Source of the DNA: Massilia sp. TS11
GTDB taxonomy: Bacteria; Pseudomonadota; Gammaproteobacteria; Burkholderiales; Burkholderiaceae_D
Direction of reading: 5' to 3'
Assembly: GCF_022012445.1 (NCBI RefSeq)
Contig: NZ_JAKLTS010000003.1
Coordinates: 62,001-126,000, forward strand
DNA length: 64,000 bases
Shown: piece after piece, positions 26,074-35,370 of the stretch
How positions within the stretch are numbered: position 1 is the stretch's first letter
How the letters are laid out: each line of letters opens with the position of its first letter
The notes under the pieces: model-generated
What the model was told of the DNA's origin: nothing
Database searches by the model: none
What the model saw: the letters and a program-made list of their open reading frames with translations, nothing else
Program-made: the position numbers and the translations under genes

Positions 26074-26546
26074 GCGCTCGCGACACAACGACGCCCAACG
26101 GCGGAAGACGCGTCAGCGCTTCCGAATTGGCGCAGATGGGCTACTGCGAGCGGTTGGTCCGCTTCGAATCGCTCCACGGAAAGCGGTCCACGCCGGAACA
26201 GGATGCCGCGCGCAGGCGTGGCCTCAAGGAGCACGAGCGTTTCTATAGCGAGGGCGTCGCATCTGACAATACGGGGCGTAAGCCCTGGTGCTTCGTCGCC
26301 AGCGCCGTCTTTGGCGGGGATGCGCCGGAGACTCGATTGCTTCGCGAATTTCGCGACCGTTCGCTACGTCGGAGCCGCCTCGGCCGCGCTTTTATCGTCT
26401 GGTACTACGCGCATTCGCCAGGTGTGTGCCTTTGGCTAGAACGCTTCCCAACCGTACTGCCATTAATTCGTGTGGCGCTTAGGGGCGTCGTGAAGCTTGT
26501 GCGTCATTTGGGGAGCCATGGCCGGATCGGAGGAGGGGAGTCATGA
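26070..26546 (+). CDS. Cas4-like N-terminal segment fused to a CFI-box-type domain
   Basis: The product has 158 residues. Residues about 15-60 (SASELAQMGYCERLVRF, RRRGLKEHERFY) match the beginning of Cas4/RecB-like nucleases, including the first cluster cysteine and the conserved His-Glu. Instead of the nuclease core, there follows WCFVASAVFG with FRDRSLRRSRLGRAFI and YYAHSP, the pattern of the CFI-box C-terminal domain. The remaining core motifs are in the next gene, overlapped by four bases (ATGA). The pair therefore looks like a split Cas4-like protein. Function in the element is unknown. Confidence 0.6.
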   Translation: MSARDTTTPNGGRRVSASELAQMGYCERLVRFESLHGKRSTPEQDAARRRGLKEHERFYSEGVASDNTGRKPWCFVASAVFGGDAPETRLLREFRDRSLRRSRLGRAFIVWYYAHSPGVCLWLERFPTVLPLIRVALRGVVKLVRHLGSHGRIGGGES

Positions 26547-27070
26547 ACTGGATAGTATGGGTAATTGGACTTTGGTTTGGTCTGGTGTGCGTCTCGGCAC
26601 TGATCGCCAGGCTGCGCGAGCAAGTCGCCCCCGACGGCAAACCTCGTGAACTGGTCGACGCCGAATTGCTCTTCGCCGAACAGACCTTCAGGATCGACGC
26701 ACCGCTGGCGCTGTCGGCGCGTGTGGACCGTGCCTACCTGCTGCGTGACCTGGTGATCCTGGTGGAACTCAAGACGAGGGCCGCACCGATTGCCTATCGG
26801 TCGGACGTAATCGAGTTGTCAGCGCAGCGCATTGCAGTCATGTATGCCACAGGACAGCCCGTTGCCGATTTCGCCTACGTTGTTATCCGAAGCCCGCAAA
26901 GCGGTACGCAGGTCATGCGGCGTGTGATGCTCTTGAGTGAGGCAGACATCGTTGCACTGGCGCGGAGGCGCGAGCGAATCTTGGTTGGGGCTGCCGCGCC
27001 TTGTGTCACAGCCTCCACGGGCATCTGTCGTAAGTGTCCCTTTCGCGCCGATTGTCGCCCTGATTTATGA
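26543..27070 (+). CDS. Membrane-anchored Cas4/PD-(D/E)XK nuclease-like protein
   Basis: The product has 175 residues. An N-terminal membrane helix (about residues 3-22) precedes a RecB-like core: ARVDRAYLL supplies the Asp motif and ILVELKTRAA the E-x-K motif. A C-terminal cysteine group (CVTASTGICRKCPFRADC) resembles the iron-sulfur ligands of Cas4. The fourth ligand and the His motif would come from the preceding gene. It may process DNA ends during transfer or replication; that is inference. Confidence 0.65.
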   Translation: MNWIVWVIGLWFGLVCVSALIARLREQVAPDGKPRELVDAELLFAEQTFRIDAPLALSARVDRAYLLRDLVILVELKTRAAPIAYRSDVIELSAQRIAVMYATGQPVADFAYVVIRSPQSGTQVMRRVMLLSEADIVALARRRERILVGAAAPCVTASTGICRKCPFRADCRPDL

Positions 27071-27293
27071 CAGCTCACATACGGTGTGAATTCGTTGCAT
27101 GGCGATCATATTGGGTTGCGTAACCAGCGGACCACTGCAAGTATTTGGGGGCAGGCGCCTTGGCCGAAGCGTCAGTCCGAACATTTCCACGGCCATTCCT
27201 TCCAAATTGAGAGAAGCCGTGAATGCTGCTGTTGAGCTTAACTTTGATTCATGGTCGACGCGGCAAGTCCTAGATCGTCGAGCGAGCCGTCAT

Positions 27294-27905
27294 TTATTGT
27301 TTTGGACAATCGCCGCCTCCGAACAAGATTGTGGATATAGACGGTTTTGAGGCGCACTTGTTCATAGTCTTGTCAAACGATTTGTCCACCGGCGAGTCTT
27401 TGCTTTTTTCAGGAGGCCCGCCCCCGCGCTTCAAGATCTCAGAACGTTCAAGGATCATCGCGTCGAGCGACTGTCTCGCATCTTCCGCTGCCGCCCACGA
27501 CTTTGCCTCAGCAAGCTTGGAAATCGTGCAACGCAATTCAAAAGCCTGCGGGTGGTCTGTTGTTCCTTTCGGCGTTTGTTTGATGTCCGCGACTTTGCAC
27601 AAGCGTCGCGATGCTAGTCCTGCATACCGGTCTTCTGTCTGTTTTCCGTAGGTGGCATCGATGATCAGTAATTGCCCGTCACGACAGTGAGACGCAGTCC
27701 AGGAAACAATCATTCGGGCATAGACTTCGTGCAGGTCTTTGGTGTCCCATGGAACGAATCCTATGATTCCTAGTGCTGCGGACGTGTTGTGCCCGAAGTC
27801 ACATACGGAGTCATCTGTCGGCCGATCATTCCGCAGCGCCGTCGCCCCGGCCGCCATTTGGATTTGGACTAAACTGAAGCAGGCAATCGCGTGTTTGAGA
27901 TTCAT
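27294..27905 (-). CDS. Hypothetical exported protein
   Basis: The product has 203 residues. A signal-like N-terminus (MNLKHAIACFSLVQIQMAAGATA) sets the start at 27905. Five to six cysteines are spread through the mature part (SVCDFGHN, SHCRDGQ, RRLCKV, LRCTIS, KCASK, GDCPKQ), suggesting periplasmic disulfides. DNA here is AT-richer than the main transfer region. It lies downstream of the transfer operon in the same direction. No family recognised. Confidence 0.55.
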   Translation of the reverse strand: MNLKHAIACFSLVQIQMAAGATALRNDRPTDDSVCDFGHNTSAALGIIGFVPWDTKDLHEVYARMIVSWTASHCRDGQLLIIDATYGKQTEDRYAGLASRRLCKVADIKQTPKGTTDHPQAFELRCTISKLAEAKSWAAAEDARQSLDAMILERSEILKRGGGPPEKSKDSPVDKSFDKTMNKCASKPSISTILFGGGDCPKQ

Positions 27906-27983
27906 ATTGCGCCCGATCGATGTTAGGTGCTTGTAATACCTTCGATATTTCAGCACAGGGCTTCGGGAGCGGGCTGACCACAC

Positions 27984-28652
27984 TCAAGAGTAGCGATTGT
28001 TGTCGTGGTCGCGTCGTGAATTTTCGCGGCGTTGGCCGGGGCGGCTCAGATTCTGCTGTGGCTCTTTGACAGCAGGGCGCCTTTCGTGACGTGATGTCGG
28101 GCCAGGAGTCGATTCTCGGCACGCTTCAAGCGCATACTGATATTCGTTGCGTGCTCGCCGTCGCTTGGCTATAAGCCAGAGGGACACAAAAGTAGCAAGA
28201 GATGCTGCGGCTAATGGCGTCAACAAGGCCACGGTGTCGGAACGGGAACTTGCCGCGTGCGCGAAAAGCCATAATGGAAAAGGTAAGAGAAAACATTTGG
28301 CAAAACTGATACCAAGATCAACGACGAGAGAGTATTGAATCGGGTAGCAGTGCGCTCCCGAAGTATGGTTCCAGTAGACGTAGGAGTCGATGACACCGCT
28401 CTGGCGCGCACCGCCGACGCTTATCATGTCTCCATTATGGACAGGAATGGATTGCACAGAGTATATGCGCACCGAATCTGAACCGATTCGCATCGTGGCG
28501 ATATAGTAGCCTCCGTTTCTAGCATAGGTGACATGTGAAACGCGCCCGTTGGCAAACTCAAATTTTCCCAGCGCATTCCACTCGCCATTATTGATGTGTA
28601 TGCCGTACTTTCCTTCCTTGTGCTTCGGATGATTATGAACTCTGTAGTCCAT
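27984..28652 (-). CDS. Hypothetical membrane protein
   Basis: The product has 222 residues. The N-terminal part is soluble (WNALGKFEFANGRVSHV, QSIPVHNGDMISVGG). Two hydrophobic segments (SLVVDLGISFAKCFLLPFPLWLFA and ALLTPLAAASLATFVSLWLIA) are near residues 107-160. A strongly basic, Arg/Asn-rich tail follows. It starts 23 bases after traG and has the same low-GC composition, so it is probably part of the same transcript. Function unknown. Confidence 0.55.
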   Translation of the reverse strand: MDYRVHNHPKHKEGKYGIHINNGEWNALGKFEFANGRVSHVTYARNGGYYIATMRIGSDSVRIYSVQSIPVHNGDMISVGGARQSGVIDSYVYWNHTSGAHCYPIQYSLVVDLGISFAKCFLLPFPLWLFAHAASSRSDTVALLTPLAAASLATFVSLWLIAKRRRARNEYQYALEACRESTPGPTSRHERRPAVKEPQQNLSRPGQRRENSRRDHDNNRYS

Positions 28653-28675
28653 GATAGATGTTGGGCAAAGATGCT

Positions 28676-31471
28676 TTAGTGCCCGTCCTTTCCATGGTTA
28701 GTGATTACGTCAAGAGCACGAAGTGCTTTGGACTTGAGGTCAGAGAGTGCTCGTCCAGTGACGTCAAAAAAGGGAGAGCGTCCTGTGGTTACGCTTCCAT
28801 CAGAGTGCTCTTCAATTTCGGTGTTCGTTTGGTAGCTGTTCTTTGCGTCCTGACTCAATCGATTGACTTTTTGCTTCTGCTGCTTGATAGCGGCTTCGAC
28901 TTGTGTTTGCAAAGGTGAAGTGGGGGGCACGGGCGCCTCTGATGTCGATTCGTGTTTGGGCAGGGTTTGACGTGACGTCTGATTCGATGTGAACTGAGCT
29001 CCCGGGTCATGGAAATCAACTCGACTGGCCTCAGTTGCTTTCTGTTCGTGGTACTTCTGAATGGCATCGAACGAGTTTGGCACCGGTGCCCCATTCTTGA
29101 AGACTGGCGTGGGGGTTAATTGGATATTTGCCAAATGAGCACCTTCGCGCGCGAGCTCCATCGCGCTGCCAGGCGCGTCTTGCCCATGCATCTTAAGGAA
29201 CATCCGGACTTGATCTGGGTTTGCAGCCAAGTCGAAAACCGCCGCCGACGATGTTTCGAAAGCTGTGTTAACCTGTTCGTAGTATTCCAGGCTCTTACCA
29301 AAGGAAGCGCCAGCCTGGCTCAGCTTCCGCCAAGTATCGACAGTCCCATCCCGCCCCTCTGTACCTGTCGCGTGGTCGCGTCCCTCGGTCATTCCATGAC
29401 TGTGCTCTGTCGAGTGTCGTTGGGCATACTTGCTGAATTCGGAGATTTGTTCATCTGACAGGGCTGACAAGACCTTTTGGTCTTTGGTGGAAAGCGTGGC
29501 CGAGAACGCATTGCGCAATTCAGTTCCTGACTTAACCCACTTTCCAAGGCTCATGAACGCGCCCATAGTCATCGCAAGATTCGTGACATCGTCTTGTGAG
29601 TAGCCCGTCGACCTAGAGATGTCTTCGACCACGCGTTTCAGATTTTGAGTTTGCGAGTCTTTTTCCCAAGACTGTCCGTCGGCTGTCGTGTCCTGACCAA
29701 AGGTGCCCTCACGATTCAAGTTTCGAGATACAAAGGCGTTGGCGATGGAGTGGCCGTGATCCTTAGATTTTTGAATGACGTCGGATAGCGCTGAGGCGGC
29801 CGATTGCCGCGCAGATTCAACTTCTGTGCGCGAAACCTTACCCATGACCTGCATATGGCTGAAGCCTTTATTTTGAAGGATGCTTACCGCAGTTCGCCCC
29901 GTCGAAGTATTGCTCGTATAGGTGTCGCCTGTATCGGCATTCTGAGCGGTTCGCCACATGGGTGACGTTCTGTTTGGCGCGAGCGCGGCCTGGTCCATGG
30001 TGACATTGCCGGCGCTTAAGTTGCCTTTGGCTGCATCTGAGGTGCTGCCCGAAACAGATGACTGCAACGCGCCGATTGAACTGGCCAAGGTTGAGCCAAA
30101 ATTCTCCATTCTCTTAAGGGCTGTCCAGGCAATTAATGGAATCGTGAGAGTTAGGTAGCCAACCACTGCGGTCGAAGCAATTGTGCTGGACAGGACAGGG
30201 TCCAAAGTGGCAAGGCTCATGCCATGTACACCCGTCGAGATCGTCGCGGCCGCAGCGTTATCTTTCGCGCTGTATAGTGTGGCCATATAGTTGAGGACGG
30301 CATAGAGCGGCGGCCATAGCTGTATCCAAATAATAATGGCCGCGTAGTTTTTGAACGCCCTCATCGTTTCCTCGCCGCTGGTCATCAGAAGCATCAGGAT
30401 GACCAAAGGGAAAAGTGCGATGACCAAGGCTTCCAAGACGTTTCGGATGACCGGAAGGGCCTGCTCAGCTATGGCGCCGTTGTTTATCCAGGCGGCGTTT
30501 GTCTGTTGAATTGCCTGGCTGCGGCCGATTGCGAGCATGAGTTTCGCTTGATCGTTGGTCTGCATCCCTGATACAAGCGAAGTGTCATTGACCGCGTTGA
30601 TCATCGCATTTTGGCGCAGGATGTCTGCGGCAGTGGCCGCCGAATCGGCCAGCGCGTTTTTCACATAGGCTTGTTGCAACTCGGGCGCGAATGCTGCCAA
30701 GGCATCTGTAGGTTTGAGCGTAGGATTTGCCCTTACCGCGAGTTGGGACAGCAATGGTGGGAGTTGCATTGGCAAAGCTTGATCAAGGTGTGTGAACGCC
30801 TGATCACAGGGCACGATCGTTGAGATGCCCGCGCTGTCTGTTTCCGGCGTGAAGCGAGCCGGATTTGGAGGATGAGACTGGATAACGCTCCAAATGTCGT
30901 TCGAACTCGCGAACTCGACGGCACTGATGTAGCCGCTCGAGAGGTCGTAGGCGACGCAATTGCCAAGGAATTCGATCAGATTTGTTCTGAAGTACGGATC
31001 AGTGAAGACAGCGCCACTGACCTGTTTGATCAGTCTGTTTCCGAAGACTAGTCCGTTTTTCGAATACGCTAGTTCTGTTGGCAGATTCGAATCTCCGGGT
31101 ATGGTTTGAAAGGCGGTTTCGAACAATTCGGTGATTGAATTGCCGATGACACTGCTGATGCTTTCCATCGCCGCGACGCCGAACGGGACATTTGCGATAA
31201 CCCTAACAGGTCCGCCGCCAGTCTTGTCGACGATGCCGACGGTCACTTTGGGTACCAAAAGGACGGAGTAAACCAGTACGACCGATGCCAGCCACTGCCA
31301 CCCTTGCAGCTTTTGAGGGGCGAGCGCATATGCGATGCCGGCGGCGCAAAAGCCAATGAATGCGACAGCAGCCAACGCACCCACGTAACTCCCCGAACCG
31401 CAGATCGCAGCGACCGCGTTGAGCAGGCCGAACAGGCTTTCACTGTTCTGATATGCGTAAATCTCCCACAT
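28676..31471 (-). CDS. traG: TraG, F-type mating-pair stabilisation protein
   Basis: This 931-residue inner-membrane protein is needed for pilus assembly and mating-pair stability in F-type systems. The first ~450 residues contain the TraG N-terminal domain with several membrane helices (GALAAVAFIGFCAAGIAYAL, VIALFPLVILMLLM, YLTLTIPLIAW). The long soluble C-terminal half is rich in Ser, Gln and Asp and would face the periplasm. Length is typical (F TraG 938). It is last in the F-like order H-G. GC content is markedly lower than that of traF-traI. Confidence 0.92.
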   Translation of the reverse strand: MWEIYAYQNSESLFGLLNAVAAICGSGSYVGALAAVAFIGFCAAGIAYALAPQKLQGWQWLASVVLVYSVLLVPKVTVGIVDKTGGGPVRVIANVPFGVAAMESISSVIGNSITELFETAFQTIPGDSNLPTELAYSKNGLVFGNRLIKQVSGAVFTDPYFRTNLIEFLGNCVAYDLSSGYISAVEFASSNDIWSVIQSHPPNPARFTPETDSAGISTIVPCDQAFTHLDQALPMQLPPLLSQLAVRANPTLKPTDALAAFAPELQQAYVKNALADSAATAADILRQNAMINAVNDTSLVSGMQTNDQAKLMLAIGRSQAIQQTNAAWINNGAIAEQALPVIRNVLEALVIALFPLVILMLLMTSGEETMRAFKNYAAIIIWIQLWPPLYAVLNYMATLYSAKDNAAAATISTGVHGMSLATLDPVLSSTIASTAVVGYLTLTIPLIAWTALKRMENFGSTLASSIGALQSSVSGSTSDAAKGNLSAGNVTMDQAALAPNRTSPMWRTAQNADTGDTYTSNTSTGRTAVSILQNKGFSHMQVMGKVSRTEVESARQSAASALSDVIQKSKDHGHSIANAFVSRNLNREGTFGQDTTADGQSWEKDSQTQNLKRVVEDISRSTGYSQDDVTNLAMTMGAFMSLGKWVKSGTELRNAFSATLSTKDQKVLSALSDEQISEFSKYAQRHSTEHSHGMTEGRDHATGTEGRDGTVDTWRKLSQAGASFGKSLEYYEQVNTAFETSSAAVFDLAANPDQVRMFLKMHGQDAPGSAMELAREGAHLANIQLTPTPVFKNGAPVPNSFDAIQKYHEQKATEASRVDFHDPGAQFTSNQTSRQTLPKHESTSEAPVPPTSPLQTQVEAAIKQQKQKVNRLSQDAKNSYQTNTEIEEHSDGSVTTGRSPFFDVTGRALSDLKSKALRALDVITNHGKDGH

Positions 31472-31482
31472 GGCGGTACTCT

Positions 31483-32892
31483 TTAGCGCATATAGGAGGA
31501 CCTACGACCAAGTACATCGAGGATTTGTTGTGGGAGGCCAGCGCGTAGTTGCCGGTCCAATTGCTCCAACGCCAAGGCCATAGTGTTCATGGAGTTGGCC
31601 TTTGCGTACATGATTTGCTTTTCTTCTGCAATGCGCGTCAGAAGCCCTGCAGCGCGTGCGCGTACTTTTGCGGCCGTGTCGCGTTGAAATTCGTCCAATT
31701 GATAGTCTTTTTCCAAAGCCTGCATCCCGATGCGAATATTTCTGTCAAGGAAAACGTACGCGTAGTCGGTAGCAATGACGTCTTTGTACTGATTGATGAG
31801 CCCATCATGGATCTTTGCGCCTGGACGAGTGGATGCAATTGACAGCAGCTTGTAAACCGGCTCCGTTGTTTGGTTCACGAAGCCGATTTCTTTCGAGTTG
31901 TTTTGTATTGGTTGTCGATCAATGATTTTCTGGGTTATCGATGTCATTAGATCGACAACCTTTTTGGTGATGGGTGTGTGCGAGTAGCTCTTAACGGTGA
32001 CGTTCATGCAATTGACATGCTCGTCGCAACGAAGTAGCGGAAGTTCGATGTTCCCCCCCGTCAGCTCGGATTGCCCGTATAGCAGTTGCTTTACTGAGTC
32101 CAAGGTTGGCGGAATGTTTATGCCATCCGTATGAGGAGTTGTGTAGACTACTGTTCCCAGCATACTCATGACGAGTTCGCGCTCTTCGTCGTCGAGCGAG
32201 TTGCCAGCGAGCTTTAGCGCTGCCCAGGTGAGATTTCCTGTAAATCCGGCGCGAGCTTTGGCTTCTGGGTTGTTCGAGTTGAGTGCTGCATTCATCACGC
32301 CATCGCGATCCGAACCGCAACGCCTCCTCGCTGCATCGCGATCGGTCTCTAGGCCGAGCGTTATTGCGACGTCAGCGCAAGCTTCTTGCGAATTGAATCC
32401 GACTCTTTCCGCTGCACTCGCTACTAAGCCCTTTGCTGTTTCACACGAGTTGATACGCGCGTTGTTCACTAGGGTGGACAGGTAGTTGAAGTCTTTGGTG
32501 ACTCCGCCCAGCAGTGGTGAGACCGTGTCAAGAGCAAGCTGGAAGGCCACTCCAGGCAAGGCGGATGTGATATTGCGCAGCATGTTCTTCAATTCGTTCG
32601 ACGAAATGTGGGAGAACGAGCCGCCGTATACATCGATACCACCGCAACCTGCTTTCGCCGTCGGATAGTCGATGGCCATGAGCTGATAGGTCTTGTTCTG
32701 CGAGCGCAGCATCAAGCTGCCGCCGGTGTAGGTGTTGAAGGCCTGGCCGCGAAATGCGCCTGGGGCAGTGTAATTGCCGATCGCGCCCAGGTTGTTGAAC
32801 ATGCTGTTGACCTCTGAATTGAGGTCGCCGGCCCGGATCGAGATCGGCATGAAGATGGCGGCCACGAGGGCGGCGAGCAGCTTCGTTTTCAT
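31483..32892 (-). CDS. traH: TraH, F-type pilus assembly protein
   Basis: This 469-residue periplasmic protein has a signal peptide (MKTKLLAALVAAIFMPISIRA). The mature start is DLNSEVNSMFNNLGAIGNYT, and YTGGSLMLRSQNKTYQL and CGGIDVYGGSFSHIS are the TraH signatures. It works with TraF and TraU in pilus extension. ATG 32892 overlaps the traF stop by four bases; a longer upstream frame to 33363 is only an out-of-frame shadow of traF. The first ~60 codons are GC-rich like traF, while the rest is AT-richer like traG, so a recombination border probably lies inside the gene. Confidence 0.93.
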   Translation of the reverse strand: MKTKLLAALVAAIFMPISIRAGDLNSEVNSMFNNLGAIGNYTAPGAFRGQAFNTYTGGSLMLRSQNKTYQLMAIDYPTAKAGCGGIDVYGGSFSHISSNELKNMLRNITSALPGVAFQLALDTVSPLLGGVTKDFNYLSTLVNNARINSCETAKGLVASAAERVGFNSQEACADVAITLGLETDRDAARRRCGSDRDGVMNAALNSNNPEAKARAGFTGNLTWAALKLAGNSLDDEERELVMSMLGTVVYTTPHTDGINIPPTLDSVKQLLYGQSELTGGNIELPLLRCDEHVNCMNVTVKSYSHTPITKKVVDLMTSITQKIIDRQPIQNNSKEIGFVNQTTEPVYKLLSIASTRPGAKIHDGLINQYKDVIATDYAYVFLDRNIRIGMQALEKDYQLDEFQRDTAAKVRARAAGLLTRIAEEKQIMYAKANSMNTMALALEQLDRQLRAGLPQQILDVLGRRSSYMR

Positions 32893-33713
32893 GGAATGTC
32901 CTTGGGAACTGGGATGGCGGCGAATTGCGTCTTGGAGCCCACCGGCGTTGCGAGCGTAGCGATACGCTCCAACAGTTGGGATTCGGACAGGACTCCGTAG
33001 CCGATGGGCGCGATCGTGCCGCTGTACGGTTGGGCTAGAAACAGCGCTGGTACTTGGCTGACGTTGAGCGTGCGTGAAATGCCGTTGTCCATGCGGGCAT
33101 TGCGGTATTCTGGCAATACGCCGCCGTCGAGCGTGACCGCCACTACGCGCAGGCCGTAGCGGCGTTCGAACGCCGCCAAAGTCGGTGCGAATGCGTGGCA
33201 ATAGGGGCAATCGCCCCGGAAAAAGAAGAACAGGGCGTGGTCCTTGCCCAGAGTGGCGATGGTGCCCGCGCGTGCGCGCTGCTCCTCTTCCTGGAAGACT
33301 TCGAGCGCCTTGGCGTTGGCTGGCCGACCGTGGAGCGTGGGATCGAGGTCGGGTGTCGTCCATGCGACGCGGCGTGTGACTTCGGCGAAGGCGGACGCGA
33401 GTTCGGCGATGCGCTTCTCCGTCTCCATGTAGCGGCGGACGTTGTTGCTGGTCGGGTTCATGACCGCGATCGAGCGCAAGGTCTTGACTTCTTCCTGCAG
33501 GCGTTCGAGCGCCGCCAGTTCGGGCGGCTTAACCGGCGCGACTGGCGTCGCCGGTGCCGGCTTTTTCGGCGGCGGCGCCGGGTCTTCATAGAAGTGCCAG
33601 CCGCGGCGGCTGTCGGCCCAATAAGGGGGCGCCTCTTGTGTCGGCTCGATGGACTGCTGGGCCGCGGCTTGGCTGGCCCAGGCAAGCAGGAGCAAGGTGG
33701 CGGTGCGTTTCAT
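32889..33713 (-). CDS. traF: TraF, thioredoxin-like pilus assembly protein
   Basis: The product has 274 residues: a signal peptide (MKRTATLLLLAWASQAAA), a Pro-rich linker, a helical region, then a thioredoxin fold. The fold carries GDCPYCHAFAP, an active-type CxxC pair, and the cis-Pro strand VSQVPALFL. F TraF itself lacks the CxxC, whereas many SXT-like TraF proteins have it, so this version may be a real periplasmic oxidoreductase for the Cys-rich TraU, TraN and TraH proteins. Overlaps both neighbours. Confidence 0.9.
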   Translation of the reverse strand: MKRTATLLLLAWASQAAAQQSIEPTQEAPPYWADSRRGWHFYEDPAPPPKKPAPATPVAPVKPPELAALERLQEEVKTLRSIAVMNPTSNNVRRYMETEKRIAELASAFAEVTRRVAWTTPDLDPTLHGRPANAKALEVFQEEEQRARAGTIATLGKDHALFFFFRGDCPYCHAFAPTLAAFERRYGLRVVAVTLDGGVLPEYRNARMDNGISRTLNVSQVPALFLAQPYSGTIAPIGYGVLSESQLLERIATLATPVGSKTQFAAIPVPKDIP

Positions 33714-34078
33714 GGCGTGCGGCGCTTGAGCGACTTCGGCGGGCTGCCGTCGCGGCAGTAATTGAGACCGATTTCAACGCGTTTTTTTTCGGGTGCGACG
33801 GCTCCTGGGACGAGCACACCCGCCTGTCGGAAAACGACTTTGAGACGGCTGCAATCGGGCTGGGCGTAGCGCCATTCGGTACTGACGTCGATCGTCAATG
33901 GGGCTTGCGTCGAGAAGCGTTCAGCAAACGCGGCGCCCATCTGGCCGACGAGGACGCCATGGGCCTTGCCGTCCGGGGCATCGATCGCCGCGACAAGGAC
34001 AGGACGCGGATCGGTGACTTCCATGGGGGCGGACGTCACGGCCGCCGCGAGTTGAAACAGGATATAGATCATTGGCAT
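33710..34078 (-). CDS. Unnamed small protein between TraN and TraF
   Basis: The product has 122 residues. ATG 34078 has GGAGGG eight bases upstream and overlaps the end of traN by ten bases. A hydrophobic start (MPMIYILFQLAAAVTSA) looks like a signal or anchor. Two cysteines (QPDCSRL, LNYCRDG) could form a disulfide, and the tail is basic. Its overlap with traF by four bases ties it to the pilus assembly operon. I know no named counterpart at this position in F or SXT. Confidence 0.6.
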   Translation of the reverse strand: MPMIYILFQLAAAVTSAPMEVTDPRPVLVAAIDAPDGKAHGVLVGQMGAAFAERFSTQAPLTIDVSTEWRYAQPDCSRLKVVFRQAGVLVPGAVAPEKKRVEIGLNYCRDGSPPKSLKRRTP

Positions 34079-35370
34079 TTCCCGTTCCCTCCGTAGCATT
34101 TGATTGCGCGGCCCTGGTTGACGGCTTGAAGGTCACCCACGTTCGGCAGCGTCGGGATGATCGACGCATAGAATTCGCTCAGGTCCATCCGGGCGAAGTC
34201 CAGACGCTGAAGTTCGGCGATGGTGAAGCCACCGCATTTCGGATGCTCGGGATCGCCCCAGTCCTTACCCAGTTGCCCGCGCCCCTGCTCGTTGACGAGG
34301 CGCGCCAGGCGCGAATTGAAGCAGCACTTGCCGATCGACTTTTCGATGCAACTGACGCACTTGCCGAGCACACGCACGCACGAAGAGCACCATTCGCCGA
34401 TCGAATGGCACAGGTGGGCGCCTTCCTTCATGGCGGCCATTGCTTCAGTCTTGTTGCAGGAAGACAGGTCCGAGATCACATAGATCACGACCATGATGGC
34501 CATCGTGTAGGGATCGACGGCGACGGCGTAGCTGTCGCCCGTGGTCAGTGTCACCGAGCCGGCGGGGAGGGCAGTGCCGTTCACCGCCACCGTGACGCCG
34601 AAACTGGAGAAACTGCCGGTGAAGCCGTTGCCCTTCAGGAGGGCCATCATGCCGGCCTTGAGGAAGTCGCGGTTACCGCCATCCATCAAAATGTCGTAGA
34701 CGAGGCGCGAGCCGACCGTGAAGACACGTTGGTTGCTCATGTTGGCGCCGGCCGCGTTGGTGTAGCAGCAATTCTTCAGCAGGCGGTTGCGGCAGCTGCT
34801 GCCTTCGCCGCCGAAGACTTGCTGGGTCGCCGGGTCGAGGTAAACACCGGCTTCGCGCACGGCTTCCATGTAGGTCATGGTGCGTGCGAAATCGGCGTCG
34901 TTCGTGTACTGCGTGCTGTAGCACTGGGAACCGAGGCAGAACGCGTCCGTGGGGCAGGCCCCGGCCGTGGTGCAGCCGCTGTAGTATTGCCCGAGGCCGC
35001 CGAGTGCCGTGTCGGGTGCGCGCGCCACTTGGCGTGCGGCGGCCAGCGCCGGTTCGCCGCTCAATTGCGGGCGCGGCCGCACTGCGTCGGAGGCTGCATG
35101 CACCTGGCCCTCGCAGCTCGGATCGCTTCCTGTGGCGGCACATGTGGCCAGGCGCGCCTTGGCGCCGCCTTTCAAATCCGTGTCGCGCAAGGCCGTCTCC
35201 GGGGGCGTCGCTGTATAGCCGGGCACGACCGCCCTCGCGGCCAGCTCTGTCGTCTGGCCGGCGGCGAAGGCGTTGGCGGCGTGGGCGGCCGCGAGTTCGT
35301 CCTTGGTTTGGGCTTGCCCGAACGTGCAGACGGCGAGCAAACAGATGCCGGCGATGATGGGACGCGTCAT
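34069..35370 (-). CDS. traN: TraN, Cys-rich mating-pair stabilisation protein
   Basis: The product has 433 residues with a signal peptide (MTRPIIAGICLLAVCTFGQA). More than 20 cysteines are spread through the mature protein (GCTTAGACPTDAFCLGSQC, SSCVRVLGKCVSC, KCCFNSRLARLV), the hallmark of TraN, an outer-membrane receptor-binding protein. It is shorter than F TraN (602), mainly in the N-terminal variable region that sets recipient specificity. ATG 35370 overlaps trbC by four bases. The longer frame upstream is a shadow. Confidence 0.9.
   Translation of the reverse strand: MTRPIIAGICLLAVCTFGQAQTKDELAAAHAANAFAAGQTTELAARAVVPGYTATPPETALRDTDLKGGAKARLATCAATGSDPSCEGQVHAASDAVRPRPQLSGEPALAAARQVARAPDTALGGLGQYYSGCTTAGACPTDAFCLGSQCYSTQYTNDADFARTMTYMEAVREAGVYLDPATQQVFGGEGSSCRNRLLKNCCYTNAAGANMSNQRVFTVGSRLVYDILMDGGNRDFLKAGMMALLKGNGFTGSFSSFGVTVAVNGTALPAGSVTLTTGDSYAVAVDPYTMAIMVVIYVISDLSSCNKTEAMAAMKEGAHLCHSIGEWCSSCVRVLGKCVSCIEKSIGKCCFNSRLARLVNEQGRGQLGKDWGDPEHPKCGGFTIAELQRLDFARMDLSEFYASIIPTLPNVGDLQAVNQGRAIKCYGGNGKCQ

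Noticed and set aside
26070..27070. Cas4-like pair as evidence of a CRISPR-Cas system
   Set aside because: No repeat array and no other cas genes; Cas4-like proteins are common on mobile elements.
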